From positions 1 to 64,000 of the forward strand of contig NZ_JAPSHJ010000002.1 in assembly GCF_031179985.1 (NCBI RefSeq): DNA of 64,000 nt. The letters are read 5' to 3'. Position 1 is the first letter of the stretch, and each line of letters begins with the position of its first letter. Of this stretch, positions 26,304-36,271 are shown piece by piece. The notes below the pieces were generated by a model. It did no database searches. It was given only the letters and a program-made list of their open reading frames with translations, and had not been told where the DNA came from. Origin of the DNA: Arthrobacter sp. GTDB taxonomy: Bacteria > Actinomycetota > Actinomycetes > Actinomycetales > Micrococcaceae. Made by a program: the position numbers and the translations under genes.

Positions 26304-27353
26304 CTATGTCACCTCGGCGCGGGTTCCATGATACCGGCTCGCCGCCAGCCGTCCCACAGAATTGATCAGCTCATCGAAGCACTGCCCGGGGTTGTTGCCC
26401 GAGACGATCCGCGCGTTCGGCGGCTCGCCCCAGATGCCCCTGAAATCTGCCACCGTGGTGCCCATCAGCAGCGGGGAATCGGTTTCGACATGAACGGTTG
26501 CAGGCCTGGTGCTGAACTCTGTCCGTCCCACCGCCACCGCAGCGGCGAAAGCATCGTGCATGTGGGAGATGAACCCTTGGTCATAAAGGCGGTGGAACTC
26601 CATGTAGAAGCGGATGGCATCTGACAGGCACGCCACAAGCGGATTGGCTGACTGGCTGCGCTGGCCCTCCGGCTGCTCCGGCAGTACCAGCTCCGGCTCA
26701 GGCACTCCGGCGGCTTCCCCCAAACGCCGTACGTGCTCGGGCTGCATTTCAATCCGTTCCGTGGACTCCAGGGCGCAGACTATCGGCAGCTTGTCCAGGG
26801 CGACGCCCCGGTAGGCTGCGAAGACCTCCTTGGCCGCGTGCGGATCCACCGAGACGTTCCATTCGGCGGTGGGCGTGGTGTTTCCCTGATAGTTAAAACA
26901 TCCGCCCATGATCACCAGACCCTTGAGCAAATGAGGCAGCTCCGGCTCGCGGCGCAGGGCCAGCGCGAAGTTTGTCAGTGGTCCGGTGATAAGGCCGGTG
27001 AGCTCACCAGGATGGGCACGCACTTCCTCCACCCAGATGTCCACGGCGTGCCGTTCGGAGATCTTCCGGGCCGGAGCAGGCAGCACCGCATAGCCCATCC
27101 CCTGCGGACCATGGGTCTCCTCGGTAGTGCGAAGCGGAATCTCCAGCGGCACCTCTGCTCCGATGGCAACCTCGATGTCCGCGGTGCCGCAAAGTTGGAG
27201 CAGTGCGAGGTTGTTGAGGGCCACCTGCCGGGCACCGACGTTTCCTGCCGTGCAGGTGATGGCCCGAATGTGCACTTCAGGGCGGGACAGCAGGTAGACG
27301 AGCGCCAATGCGTCGTCGATGCCGGTGTCAACGTCAACCAGGAGCTGCCGCAT
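26304..27353 (-). CDS. Inosine-uridine type nucleoside hydrolase
   Basis: 349 aa, close to the family length of about 310-340. The N terminus has the signature DVDTGIDDALAL with the Asp cluster that binds Ca2+ and the ribose, followed by ITCTAGNVGARQVALNNLAL. A second conserved stretch, VIMGGCFNYQGNTTPTAEWN near 167-186, includes the Asn and Glu for ribose recognition. It cleaves N-ribosides to ribose and base in the cytoplasm. It starts at the last base of the aldo/keto reductase stop (TGATG), and an ECF transporter follows, so the operon looks like uptake plus salvage of nucleosides. Confidence 0.92.
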   Translation of the reverse strand: MRQLLVDVDTGIDDALALVYLLSRPEVHIRAITCTAGNVGARQVALNNLALLQLCGTADIEVAIGAEVPLEIPLRTTEETHGPQGMGYAVLPAPARKISERHAVDIWVEEVRAHPGELTGLITGPLTNFALALRREPELPHLLKGLVIMGGCFNYQGNTTPTAEWNVSVDPHAAKEVFAAYRGVALDKLPIVCALESTERIEMQPEHVRRLGEAAGVPEPELVLPEQPEGQRSQSANPLVACLSDAIRFYMEFHRLYDQGFISHMHDAFAAAVAVGRTEFSTRPATVHVETDSPLLMGTTVADFRGIWGEPPNARIVSGNNPGQCFDELINSVGRLAASRYHGTRAEVT

Positions 27354-28330
27354 CAGAAGAGGGCAACCTTTGGCGTGAGCGGGAATATGTCGTCCAGTTC
27401 AGCGCGTTCCCCGGCCGAGGGCACCCATGCCACGGCTTCGGCATTCTCACGGACCTGTTCAGGCCTGGTGGCTCCGGCTATCACGCTTGCTACTCCCGGC
27501 TGCGCCGCCAGCCATGAGAAAGCAACCTGGACTTCGCTGAGGTTCCGTTCCGCGGCAAACATGCTGAACCTGCTGAGCTGGTCCCAGTCGGCCTCGTGAA
27601 CCAGATGGGTCCGGGTATGGCTCAGGCGTGAACCCTCCGGGGCATCGCCTGGACCGTACTTCCCGGTAAGTAGCCCATTGGCCAGGGGGAAATACGGCAA
27701 TACGCCGAGGCCCAAGGCCTGCGCGGACGGGATGACCTCGAGCTCGGCCCTTCTGTCCAGCAGGTTGTAGTGATTCTGGGTGGAAATAAAGCGCGCTCCG
27801 CCCAGGCTCCGTGCCACGTATTCGGCCTGGGCAATCTGCCAGCCGGCCATGTTGGAGTGGCCGATATACCGCACCTTGCCGCTGGTGACGAGGTGGTCCA
27901 AGGCGGCAAGAGTCTCCTCGATGGGAGTAAGCGGATCCGGGGTGTGGTACTGGTAGAGGTCGATCCAGTCCGTTCCAAGCCTGCGGAGGGACGCCTCTGC
28001 CGCCTGGATGATGTAACGGCGCGAGCCCCGGGCACCGAAGTCCTTGCCGTTGGCGCCCCGCATGTCCAGACCGAATTTGGTGGCGACTATGGCGTCGTTC
28101 CGCCGGCCCGCCAGGGCCTTGCCCAACATCGTCTCGCTGAGGCCTGGATCCCGACCATAGACGTCGGCGACATCGAAAAGGGTGATCCCGGCGTCGAGCG
28201 CGGCATGAACGACGGCGTCTGTTGCCTCCTGGGATTCCGTCAGGGTGTTTGCCCGGCCCAGATTATTGCAGCCAAGTCCCACAACGGAGACAGTGAGTCC
28301 GGAGGTTCCAAGCCGGCGATATTCAGTCAT
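27353..28330 (-). CDS. Aldo/keto reductase
   Basis: 325 aa (alpha/beta)8 oxidoreductase. The catalytic tetrad can be traced: Asp and Tyr in FDVADVYG near 53, Lys in ATKFGLDM near 84, and His in YQYHTPDPL near 127. The C-terminal NADP-binding stretch includes GVASVIAGATRPEQVRENAE. The N-terminal YRRLGTSGLTVSVVGLG is typical. It is the first gene of the nucleoside hydrolase/ECF operon. Its role there is not obvious; it could reduce a released sugar, or simply share the promoter. Confidence 0.9.
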   Translation of the reverse strand: MTEYRRLGTSGLTVSVVGLGCNNLGRANTLTESQEATDAVVHAALDAGITLFDVADVYGRDPGLSETMLGKALAGRRNDAIVATKFGLDMRGANGKDFGARGSRRYIIQAAEASLRRLGTDWIDLYQYHTPDPLTPIEETLAALDHLVTSGKVRYIGHSNMAGWQIAQAEYVARSLGGARFISTQNHYNLLDRRAELEVIPSAQALGLGVLPYFPLANGLLTGKYGPGDAPEGSRLSHTRTHLVHEADWDQLSRFSMFAAERNLSEVQVAFSWLAAQPGVASVIAGATRPEQVRENAEAVAWVPSAGERAELDDIFPLTPKVALF

Positions 28331-28385
28331 GCATTCACCCTATAACGCCGGCCCGAACGCCCGCCCAACGTGTGGCTGCGGGTGC

Positions 28386-28613
28386 TCAACCCGTTTGGCG
28401 GGAAGGGAACTCCAGGCCGTGCTCATCCATTGCGTCTTCCAGTTGGGCCATAGTCTTGACGCCCATCCCGTGCAGTTTTGTCAGGTCCGTCTGACCGAAC
28501 TGCACTACCTGCTCCAGGGTTACCACGCCCGCGTGGGCGAGGGCCCTTCGTGCCGGGGCACCTATGCCCCGAGGCAGTGGTGTGTGGCCTGGTTGGATGG
28601 ATTTTGGCGTCAT
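28386..28613 (-). CDS. Small helix-hairpin-helix protein
   Basis: 75 aa. The core LPRGIGAPARRALAHAGVVT followed by LTKLHGMGVKTMAQLEDAM is two helix-hairpin-helix-like units, each with the Gly-x-Gly turn that contacts DNA phosphates, resembling the RNA polymerase alpha C-terminal domain. It stands alone, 33 nt upstream of a hypothetical gene on the same strand. A DNA-binding or protein-docking role is plausible; no more can be said. Confidence 0.78.
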   Translation of the reverse strand: MTPKSIQPGHTPLPRGIGAPARRALAHAGVVTLEQVVQFGQTDLTKLHGMGVKTMAQLEDAMDEHGLEFPSRQTG

Positions 28614-28646
28614 AACAGATCCCTTCCAGTGGTTTGATACCCCCTA

Positions 28647-29207
28647 TTAGAGGGTAAAGCCCGAAGCCGGTTTGGGCGAGTGCTTGAGCCTGAAAGCTTC
28701 CGGATCAGTGAACGGGGCGGCCCCGATACTGAGCTTCGTGAAGTCCAGATCTTCGCCGCGAATGCACACCTTGATGGCATTTACGGCTTTGTTCACATCA
28801 GGACACAGGCAGAAAATATTAAGCTTCGAGTTCCCGAATTCGGAACGGTCCACAATGCCAAGCCCCCGCCAGGCCAGGTGACTGATGAGCGCGTCCTTGG
28901 CCTTTTCCTCCAGATAGCGGTCCCGGTCGGTGCCATCCTTGGTTTTGAGGGCATATTGTGCCACCACCCAAAACTGCTCCTCATCGGGGATTTCCGCATA
29001 ACCGTCCTCTGCGCACTGGGCGGCAAAGGCTGCCATAAGTCCCTCTGCTGCCTCGGCACCGGCGACGTCGGTCTCTTCGGTTTTGCTCTGGTGGCCAACC
29101 ACGCCGTAGTTCATGACCAATTGGCTGTAGTCCTCATCGAACCAGGCCTCCCTGAAATTCAGGATTCCCTCGTCGTCGCGCTTATAAACCCGGATGATTC
29201 CGTTCAT
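28647..29207 (-). CDS. Conserved hypothetical protein, 186 aa
   Basis: Start set at the ATG 29205-29207 ([18 protein letters not shown]), which overlaps the DUF402 stop as ATGA; a start seven codons earlier is possible but overlaps more. The protein is soluble and acidic, with an N-terminal WFDEDYSQLVMNYGVVGHQ motif and a middle rich in charged residues. It contains two Cys in NIFCLCPDVNKAVNAIK and one in VCIRGEDL. No family is recognised. It is coupled to the DUF402 gene and, through it, to dxs. Confidence 0.8.
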   Translation of the reverse strand: MNGIIRVYKRDDEGILNFREAWFDEDYSQLVMNYGVVGHQSKTEETDVAGAEAAEGLMAAFAAQCAEDGYAEIPDEEQFWVVAQYALKTKDGTDRDRYLEEKAKDALISHLAWRGLGIVDRSEFGNSKLNIFCLCPDVNKAVNAIKVCIRGEDLDFTKLSIGAAPFTDPEAFRLKHSPKPASGFTL

Positions 29208-29764
29208 GCCCGTCCCTTCTTGAACCATTCCACGGCCGAGCCGTCGAATGGTGCGTGGTGTGCCTTCACGGCCTGGTAAAGCTGTTCGGTTTCGCGCAGG
29301 AGGAGCTCGACGACGTCGGCCGGGTAGTCCATCCTGACGCGGTGCTCGTCGAATTCGTCTTCGTCGTCCACGTAGACGCCGCGTTTGGTTGACCTGATGA
29401 CATCCAGGTCCATGTCGATAACGTGGAACTCAACCGTCCCGGGCCGGATGCTGGTCCATCCATGCTCCAGCGCGAGGTCCACGTACACCCTGAAGTCCCC
29501 AGGGTACGTGTCGTCATAAAATGTGGCCACATACTCGCCTGCACGGGGAACCAGCAGCACGGCATCAGACTGTGCATGGAAAGCGGCACCGGGGCGCGAG
29601 CAGAAGGAACCGGCGGGCTGGAAGATCCACCAGCCATGCGGGTCCTCGCCCAGATAGGTGCCTGGAACCACCCAGTGGGCACCGCCGTCCCACTTGCGGT
29701 TCCTGGCCACCACCAGGTCCCCCCGCTGGACGCTCTCCGGGGGGATGCGCTCGTGGAGTGTCAC
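29204..29764 (-). CDS. DUF402 domain-containing protein
   Basis: 186 aa, GTG start overlapping the dxs stop by 4 nt. It has the DUF402 features: a central [10 protein letters not shown] and a C-terminal [20 protein letters not shown] followed by [12 protein letters not shown], where Asp/Glu clusters bind divalent metal in this fold (related to FomD-type nucleotide hydrolases and RNase/NTPase-like proteins). A nucleotide or phosphoester hydrolase role is therefore reasonable but unproven. It is probably expressed together with dxs. Confidence 0.85.
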   Translation of the reverse strand: MTLHERIPPESVQRGDLVVARNRKWDGGAHWVVPGTYLGEDPHGWWIFQPAGSFCSRPGAAFHAQSDAVLLVPRAGEYVATFYDDTYPGDFRVYVDLALEHGWTSIRPGTVEFHVIDMDLDVIRSTKRGVYVDDEDEFDEHRVRMDYPADVVELLLRETEQLYQAVKAHHAPFDGSAVEWFKKGRA

Positions 29765-31734
29765 AGTTTCGGCAGGCTGCCGGTAGTGGGGTGTTGCTGA
29801 CCTGGAAGGGGACGGGCGAAAGGCACTTTTGTCCCCAGGACCTGGGCCACGACGTCGTGCGTTATCTGCTGGGAAGTCAACCCCACGCGGGCCAGGACCT
29901 GGCTCCGTGAGCCATGATCCAGGAACTCGACAGGCAAGCCAACCTCGTTCAGGGCAGTGTCCACCCCGGCCGCGCGCATCTCCTGCCGGATCCGCGAACC
30001 CACACCGCCGGCGCGGACGCCGTCCTCAATGCAGATCACCAGCCGGTGCCGTGCCGCCAAGGCCACGATGGACCGGCGGACGGGAAGCACCCAGCGGGGA
30101 TCCACAACAGTCGTACTGATACCTTGGGCGCCGAGCCTGTTGGAGACATCGAGTGCAAGTTCGGACATGGCGCCAACGCTGACAATCAGGACGTCGTTCT
30201 CTGTGGAGCCGGACGGCCGGCGGGCCAGGACATCCACGCCGTCGCTGAGCCGCTCAATAGCCTCGACCTCAGCACCCACGCTGCCCTTGGAGTAGCGGAC
30301 CACAGTTGGGGCGTCGTCGATGGCCACCGCCTCACGGAGCTCCTCCCGCAGCCGGGTGGCGTCCCTGGGGGCAGCCAGGTGCAGTCCGGGAACGATCTGC
30401 ACCATGGCCATGTCCCACATACCGTGGTGGCTTGCCCCGTCGGGGCCGGTGACTCCGGCGCGATCCAACACGATGGTGACGCCTGCCTTGTGCAGGGCAA
30501 CGTCCATCAGCAGTTGGTCAAAGGCACGGTTGAGGAAGGTGGCGTAGACCGCCACAACAGGATGCAGCCCACCGAAGGCCATTCCGGCAGCAGATGTCAG
30601 GGCATGCTGTTCAGCAATGCCGACGTCGAAGACCCGCTCCGGGTGCCGCTCGGCGAACTTGTGCAGCCCGACAGGAATGAGCATGGCGCCGGTGATGCCG
30701 ACGAGGTCCGGCCTCTCATCGGCGATATCGGCAATTTCGTCGGCAAAAACGGAGGTCCACGACTTGGCTCCGACGGGATCCGTGGGCTCCCCTGTTTCAG
30801 GGTCGATAATCCCGACGGCATGGAACTGGTCAGCCTCGTGGGCGCGGGCGGGCGCGTAGCCGTGGCCTTTCTCGGTCATGGCGTGCACAATGACCGGTCC
30901 CCCATAGTTCTTGGCTGTCGAGAGGGCGTGCTCCATGGCCTGGAGGTTGTGGCCGTCAACAGGGCCGATGTACTTCATGCCGAGGTCTTCAAACATGCCC
31001 TGCGGGGCCCACCAGTCCTTGACGCCTTTCTTCATGGCGTGAAGGCTCCGGTACGTGAACTGGCCCAGCGTGCCGCCGTTCTGCAGCCTTTTCTTCCACC
31101 AGTCCATGGCGCCTTCGTAGGCGGGCGCAGCGCGGAAGGAATCGATGGTGGGACGCAACGAGGCGAGGTAGTCCGCGAAGCCGCCGACGGTAGCTGCATA
31201 GGAACGGCCGTTGTCGTTGACAACAATCACCACGCGGCGGCGCTTATCGGCTGCAATGTTGTTGATGGCTTCCCACGCCATACCGCCGGTGAGGGCTCCG
31301 TCGCCCACCACCGCGACGACGTAACGGTCGCCTTGGCCTGTCAATTGCCGGGCGCGGGAGATTCCGTCGGCCCAGGACAACGAGGAAGATGCGTGCGAGC
31401 TTTCGACGATGTCGTGCTCGGATTCAGCGCGGTCCGGGTAGCCGGAGAGACCGCCCTCCTGGCGCAGTGTGGTGAAATCCTGGCGTCCGGTCAGCAGCTT
31501 GTGGACATAGGACTGGTGTCCGGTATCAAAAACAATGCTGTCGCGGGGGGAGTCGAAAATCCGGTGCACGGCAATGGTGAGCTCCACGACCCCCAGATTG
31601 GGACCCAGATGGCCGCCGGTCTGTGAGACGCTGCCGATCAGGAAACTCCTGACTTCTGACGCCAGTTGTTCCAACTGCTCGTCGGAGAACTTACTCAGGT
31701 CGTGCGGATCCCGGATGGTTTCCAAAATTCCCAA
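29761..31734 (-). CDS. dxs: 1-deoxy-D-xylulose-5-phosphate synthase
   Basis: 657 aa, TTG start with AAGGAGGGG just upstream. Dxs joins pyruvate and glyceraldehyde-3-phosphate with ThDP, the first step of the MEP isoprenoid pathway. The ThDP/Mg motif [18 protein letters not shown] is near 143, the [14 protein letters not shown] segment near 70, and the transketolase-like [14 protein letters not shown], which includes the catalytic Glu, in the middle. Length and domain order are complete. It occupies the same place after the RNase D-like gene block as M. tuberculosis dxs1. Confidence 0.97.
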   Translation of the reverse strand: MGILETIRDPHDLSKFSDEQLEQLASEVRSFLIGSVSQTGGHLGPNLGVVELTIAVHRIFDSPRDSIVFDTGHQSYVHKLLTGRQDFTTLRQEGGLSGYPDRAESEHDIVESSHASSSLSWADGISRARQLTGQGDRYVVAVVGDGALTGGMAWEAINNIAADKRRRVVIVVNDNGRSYAATVGGFADYLASLRPTIDSFRAAPAYEGAMDWWKKRLQNGGTLGQFTYRSLHAMKKGVKDWWAPQGMFEDLGMKYIGPVDGHNLQAMEHALSTAKNYGGPVIVHAMTEKGHGYAPARAHEADQFHAVGIIDPETGEPTDPVGAKSWTSVFADEIADIADERPDLVGITGAMLIPVGLHKFAERHPERVFDVGIAEQHALTSAAGMAFGGLHPVVAVYATFLNRAFDQLLMDVALHKAGVTIVLDRAGVTGPDGASHHGMWDMAMVQIVPGLHLAAPRDATRLREELREAVAIDDAPTVVRYSKGSVGAEVEAIERLSDGVDVLARRPSGSTENDVLIVSVGAMSELALDVSNRLGAQGISTTVVDPRWVLPVRRSIVALAARHRLVICIEDGVRAGGVGSRIRQEMRAAGVDTALNEVGLPVEFLDHGSRSQVLARVGLTSQQITHDVVAQVLGTKVPFARPLPGQQHPTTGSLPKL

Positions 31735-31806
31735 CGGCCCCTCCTTCGGATGATAGACATGCCGTTTAACTCTAACGCCTCGGACTCAAGCGGCGTGCCG
31801 GGGCAG

Positions 31807-31846
31807 CCGAAGGCCCCGGCGGTCTTGGACCGGCCGGGGCCTTCGG
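31807..31846 (-). terminator. Strong hairpin downstream of aconitase
   Basis: CCGAAGGCCCCGGC (31807-31820) and its exact complement (31833-31846) give a 14-bp stem with a 12-nt loop. It lies 84 nt past the aconitase stop in the direction of transcription and before the dxs start. The 196-nt gap otherwise holds the dxs ribosome-binding site and nothing else I can support. Confidence 0.7.
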
Positions 31847-31930
31847 TGGTGCGGCTCTGCGCTCACGCTGTTTCCGCCCTTTGGGGGCTCAGCTTGGTGC
31901 GCTCACCTCGTACAACTCAATGTGTGCTGA

Positions 31931-34741
31931 TCAGTTGGAGGAGATCTGGCGCAGCACGTACTGCAGGATGCCACCGTTGCGGTAGTAGTCCGCTTCACCC
32001 GGGGTATCGATGCGGAGGACGGCGTCGAAGGACTTCACTGAACCGTCTTCAGCGGTGGCTGTGACCTTCAAAGTCCTGGGCGTCGTGCCTTCGTTGAGGG
32101 CAGTTACACCTTCAACCGCGAAGACCTCCGTGCCCGTCAGGCCCAGCGTCGCCGCTGACTCCCCTGCAGGGTACTGCAGCGGCAGGACGCCCATTCCAAT
32201 GAGGTTGGAGCGGTGGATGCGCTCGTAGCTCTCGGCAACGACTGCCTTGACACCCAGCAACGCGGTGCCCTTTGCTGCCCAGTCACGCGAGGAGCCTGAA
32301 CCGTATTCCTTGCCTGCCAGGACCACCAGCGGAGTACCGGCGGCCTGGTAGTTCTGCGCGGCGTCGTAGACGTAGGCCTGCGGGCCATCAGTCTGCGTGA
32401 AGTCGCGGGTGAAGCCACCCTCAACCCCGTCCAGTATCTGGTTCTTGATGCGGATGTTGGCGAACGTTCCGCGGATCATGACTTCGTGGTTTCCGCGGCG
32501 CGAGCCATAGGAGTTGAAGTCTTTGCGCTCCACACCGTTGGCCAGCAGGTATTGTCCAGCCGGGGTGTCCGACTTGAACGAGCCGGCCGGGGAGATGTGG
32601 TCGGTGGTGACAGAATCGCCCAGCTTCAGCAGGACGCGGGCGCCGGAAATGTCCTGCACGGGTTCCGGCTGCGCCTTCATGCCCTCGAAGTACGGGGGCT
32701 TCCGGACATACGTGGAGCTCGGGTCCCAAGCGAAGGTGTCGCCGGCAGGGGTGTCGAGAGCCTTCCAGCGCTCGTCGCCGTCGAAAACGCCCTCGTAGCC
32801 GCGGGCGAACATGTCCTTGTCGATCGAGGAGTCAATAACCTGCTGGACCTCAACCGGGTTCGGCCAGATGTCCTTCAGGAAGACGTCGTTGCCGGCTTCG
32901 TCCTTGCCCAGGGAGTCATTGTCGAAGTCGAAGTCCATGGTGCCGGCCAGGGCGTAGGCGATGACCAGCGGCGGTGAGGCCAGGTAGTTCATCTTGACGT
33001 CCGGGTTGATGCGGCCTTCGAAGTTACGGTTACCGGAAAGCACCGCGGTGACCGACAGGTCGTTGGCCTGGATGGCCTCGGAGATCTCGGCGTCCAGCGG
33101 GCCCGAATTGCCGATGCAGGTAGCACAGCCATAGCCGACGATGTAGAAGCCAAGCTTCTCCAGGTACGGGGTCAGGCCGGACTTCTCGTAGTAGTCGGTG
33201 ACAACCTTGGAACCCGGGGCAACGGAGGTCTTGACCCACGGCTTGGCCACGAGGCCCTTTTCGACGGCGTTGCGCGCCAGCAGCGCGGCGGCAAGCATCA
33301 CCGAAGGGTTGGACGTGTTGGTACAGGATGTGATCGAGGCGATGGAAACCGCGCCGTGGTCCAGTTCAAACTCGCGGCCGTCTTCAGTTACCACATGCAC
33401 CGGGCTGGACGGGCGTCCGTGGGAGCCGTTCGCGGCCGATATTACACGCGCGCTTTCCGTGGTGTGGGAATCGGCGTGGGTGAAGGAGGGCGGATCCGAA
33501 GCCGGGAAGGACTCCTCCAGCGATTCGTCGACGCTTCCGTCTTCAATGGCGACGTAGTTGTGGATGTCCTTGCGGAACTGCTCCTTGGCATCCGTCAGCT
33601 CGATACGGTCCTGTGGGCGCTTCGGACCCGAGATCGAGGGAACAACGGTGGACAGGTCCAGCTCAAGGTACTCCGAGAAACGGATTTCCTTCGAAGGGTC
33701 GTGCCAGAGGCCCTGTTCCTTCGCGTAGGACTCCACAAGCGCCACGTTCTCGTCCGAGCGGCCGGTGAGGCGCAGGTAGTCGAGTGTTACGTCGTCGATC
33801 GGGAACATTGCGGCCGTGGAACCGAATTCCGGGCTCATGTTTCCGATGGTGGCGCGGTTGGCCAGGGGCACCGCGGCCACACCTTCGCCGTAGAACTCCA
33901 CGAACTTGCCAACAACACCGTGCTTGCGCAGCTGTTCGGTGATGGTCAGCACGACGTCCGTGGCGGTGGCACCGGCGGGAATGGAACCCGTCAGCTTGAA
34001 GCCCACAACCCGCGGGATCAGCATCGAGACAGGCTGGCCGAGCATCGCTGCTTCGGCCTCAATGCCGCCAACGCCCCAACCCAGTACCCCCAGGCCGTTG
34101 ACCATGGTGGTGTGCGAGTCGGTACCGACGCAGGTGTCCGGGTAAGCACGAAGGACGCCTGCGACTTCGCGGGTCATTACAGTCCGTGCGAGGTATTCGA
34201 TGTTGACCTGGTGGACGATGCCGGTGCCCGGCGGAACCACCTTGAAGTCATCAAACGCGGTCTGGCCCCAGCGAAGGAACTGGTACCGCTCGCCGTTGCG
34301 CTGGTACTCGATCTCCATGTTGCGCTCGAGGGCGCCGGAGTTGCCGAAAGCATCGATCTGCACGGAGTGGTCAATAACCATTTCCGCGGGAGCAAGCGGG
34401 TTCACCCTCTTCGGGTCACCGCCCAGCTCCTTTACGGCCTCGCGCATGGTGGCGAGGTCGACTACGCAGGGCACACCGGTGAAGTCCTGCATAATGACTC
34501 GGGCCGGTGTGAATTGGATCTCTGTATCGGGCTGGGCGTCAGGATCCCAACCCGCCAAGGCGCGGACGTGATCGGCAGTGATGTTCGCGCCGTCCTCGGT
34601 CCTCAACAGGTTCTCTAGCAATACCTTGAGGCTGAACGGAAGGTTTTCTGCACCTTCAACGGAGTTCAACCGGAAAATTTCATATTCGGTTCCGGCTACA
34701 TTAAGTTTGCCTTTTGAACCGAAACTGTCCACTGTGCTCAT
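31931..34741 (-). CDS. acn: Aconitate hydratase (AcnA type)
   Basis: 936 aa, the normal size of actinobacterial AcnA. It interconverts citrate and isocitrate using a [4Fe-4S] cluster. Cluster ligands are visible as [14 protein letters not shown] near 475 and [13 protein letters not shown] near 537. [20 protein letters not shown] near 206 and [13 protein letters not shown] near 770 belong to the substrate site. A hydrophilic insert rich in Ser and Glu follows NYVAIEDG near 400 and is usual in actinobacteria. GAGAGGAG precedes the ATG. The upstream region carries two overlapping palindromes. Confidence 0.97.
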   Translation of the reverse strand: MSTVDSFGSKGKLNVAGTEYEIFRLNSVEGAENLPFSLKVLLENLLRTEDGANITADHVRALAGWDPDAQPDTEIQFTPARVIMQDFTGVPCVVDLATMREAVKELGGDPKRVNPLAPAEMVIDHSVQIDAFGNSGALERNMEIEYQRNGERYQFLRWGQTAFDDFKVVPPGTGIVHQVNIEYLARTVMTREVAGVLRAYPDTCVGTDSHTTMVNGLGVLGWGVGGIEAEAAMLGQPVSMLIPRVVGFKLTGSIPAGATATDVVLTITEQLRKHGVVGKFVEFYGEGVAAVPLANRATIGNMSPEFGSTAAMFPIDDVTLDYLRLTGRSDENVALVESYAKEQGLWHDPSKEIRFSEYLELDLSTVVPSISGPKRPQDRIELTDAKEQFRKDIHNYVAIEDGSVDESLEESFPASDPPSFTHADSHTTESARVISAANGSHGRPSSPVHVVTEDGREFELDHGAVSIASITSCTNTSNPSVMLAAALLARNAVEKGLVAKPWVKTSVAPGSKVVTDYYEKSGLTPYLEKLGFYIVGYGCATCIGNSGPLDAEISEAIQANDLSVTAVLSGNRNFEGRINPDVKMNYLASPPLVIAYALAGTMDFDFDNDSLGKDEAGNDVFLKDIWPNPVEVQQVIDSSIDKDMFARGYEGVFDGDERWKALDTPAGDTFAWDPSSTYVRKPPYFEGMKAQPEPVQDISGARVLLKLGDSVTTDHISPAGSFKSDTPAGQYLLANGVERKDFNSYGSRRGNHEVMIRGTFANIRIKNQILDGVEGGFTRDFTQTDGPQAYVYDAAQNYQAAGTPLVVLAGKEYGSGSSRDWAAKGTALLGVKAVVAESYERIHRSNLIGMGVLPLQYPAGESAATLGLTGTEVFAVEGVTALNEGTTPRTLKVTATAEDGSVKSFDAVLRIDTPGEADYYRNGGILQYVLRQISSN

Positions 34742-34797
34742 CGCAGGACTCCTCTCGCAACAGTTTCATCTTTGTCGCGCGGTAGACAGCTTGCTAG

Positions 34798-34825
34798 TTA
34801 GGTCCTCCTAATTACTGCTAATTAG
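34798..34825 (-). promoter_or_regulatory. Overlapping palindromes upstream of aconitase
   Basis: TTAGG-TCCT-CCTAA (34798-34811) and CTAATTA-CTGC-TAATTAG (34808-34825) overlap by four bases. The second is an exact 7-bp inverted repeat with a 4-nt centre. Both lie 57-84 nt before the aconitase start. TTGACT on the minus strand (34824-34829) could be a -35, but no well-spaced -10 was found. A regulator site is likely. Confidence 0.45.
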
Positions 34826-34903
34826 TCAAGGACTTAAGAATTGCAGGAGGTCAGCCGTGATTACGGCTCGCGACGCGGGACTACTACGCTCATCCTAGTG
34901 GCA

Positions 34904-36271
34904 TCATCCCCGCGAGGTCAGCAACGCCGCAGTCTCCAAGTGATGGGTGTGGGGGTAAAGGTCAAACGCCCGTAGCTCCTGCAGGGCCCAGCCCTTGTCC
35001 TGGAAGTAACCGAGATCACGTGCAAAGGACGCCGGGTCGCAGGACACATACGCGATGGCCCGCGGGGCTGCGTCAACCAACTGGTGGACCACGGCCTTAC
35101 CTGCCCCGGCACGGGGAGGGTCCAGAACCAATGCGTCGAAATTCCGTGGCTTGTGGCGAAGCACGCGCTCCACCTTTCCCTGAACGATCTCCACCTGAGG
35201 AGCCCCGTGCAGGTTCTTTCTCGCGTCACGGCTGGTGCCGGGGGCGCCTTCGACCGAAAGTACGGAGCCCGTTGTGCCTACAGCGTCCGCCAATGCGGCG
35301 GTGAAGAGGCCGGCACCGGCATAAAGATCAGCCACTACGGCCCCGGCCTCGAGGAACCCGCCGTCGTGCAGGAACCCGGTCACTGCTCCCACCAGCGTTT
35401 CAGGTGCATCCCGGTGGATCTGCCAGAACCCGTCTCCGGTCACCCTGAACTCATGGCCAGCGGCAGACTCCTGCACCCACGTGCGGCCCTTCAGCTGCTT
35501 GAGATCGCCAGTGACGGGGTCAATTGACGCAACGCAGATGTCGTCGGGGAGTTGCGCAATGATCGCGCTGATCCGTTTTGCCTTGGTTCCGGGAGCGGGT
35601 GCCAGCAGTACCAGCCGCCGTGATCCGTTGGCCGGGGCAGCCACCTCCACCCGCTCTATGCCCTGAAGATCGATGTCCCAGAGTTTGAGCGAAGTGATGC
35701 CCTCGGCGGCCAACGGCATGTCCTGGACGGGGATCACCTGGTCTGACCGATGGGCGTGCATGCCGAGCTTGCCCCCTGCGGTGACGGCGAAGCTCGCACG
35801 CGTCCGCCAGGCCAGCCCCGGGACTCCGGTGTGGGCAGCAGTTCCGGCGCGGGCAGCTGCACTGCCTACGGCTTCAACTTCGGTGACAAGCTCGACGCCG
35901 GCGAGGCGCTTGAGCTGTTCGGCGAGCACTTCGCTTTTGAGCAACCGCTGGCGTTCCAGCGACACATGGCCGAATTCGGCCCCGCCTACCGGAGGATGTC
36001 CGTGCGGCCAGGACCGGAGTGAATCTGCCGCATGCCAGAAGTGCGGAACGCGGTCAGGGGACCGTTCGAGGACCTCAACGACGTCGGCCCGCCAGAATTT
36101 GGAGGACTCCCCTGCGTCAGTCAGCCGGATCCGGACCTTTTCACCGGGGATTCCGTGCCGGACGAACACCACGCGGCCTTCATGCCGGGCGACGCAATGA
36201 CCTCCGTGGGCCACGGGTCCGACGTCGACGACGAGGTCCGCATGGGTGCGGGTCTGGGTAGCGTGGCTCAT
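34904..36271 (-). CDS. TrmA/RumA-type 23S rRNA or tRNA m5U methyltransferase family protein
   Basis: 455 aa. An N-terminal TRAM-like beta domain (VVDVGPVAHGGHCVARHEG) is followed by a SAM-dependent methyltransferase. The latter has AVVADLYAGAGLFTAALA near 313, LVLDPPRAGAGK near 380, and the catalytic Cys in AYVSCDPASFARD near 408. The segment where RumA and TrmA relatives often keep Cys ligands for an Fe-S cluster (between the TRAM domain and about residue 110) has no Cys here: it reads HAADSLRSWPHGHP. So no cluster is expected. Family members methylate U in rRNA or tRNA; corresponds to M. tuberculosis Rv2689c by order. Its start overlaps the permease stop by 4 nt. Confidence 0.88.
   Translation of the reverse strand: MSHATQTRTHADLVVDVGPVAHGGHCVARHEGRVVFVRHGIPGEKVRIRLTDAGESSKFWRADVVEVLERSPDRVPHFWHAADSLRSWPHGHPPVGGAEFGHVSLERQRLLKSEVLAEQLKRLAGVELVTEVEAVGSAAARAGTAAHTGVPGLAWRTRASFAVTAGGKLGMHAHRSDQVIPVQDMPLAAEGITSLKLWDIDLQGIERVEVAAPANGSRRLVLLAPAPGTKAKRISAIIAQLPDDICVASIDPVTGDLKQLKGRTWVQESAAGHEFRVTGDGFWQIHRDAPETLVGAVTGFLHDGGFLEAGAVVADLYAGAGLFTAALADAVGTTGSVLSVEGAPGTSRDARKNLHGAPQVEIVQGKVERVLRHKPRNFDALVLDPPRAGAGKAVVHQLVDAAPRAIAYVSCDPASFARDLGYFQDKGWALQELRAFDLYPHTHHLETAALLTSRG

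Noticed and set aside
29914..31626. A 570-codon open frame on the plus strand opposite dxs
   Set aside because: It is an antisense shadow of a clear Dxs gene in high-GC DNA; no family motif, ribosome-binding site or separate codon pattern supports it. Similar long shadows lie opposite aconitase (33356-34618) and the phosphodiesterase (45799-47097).
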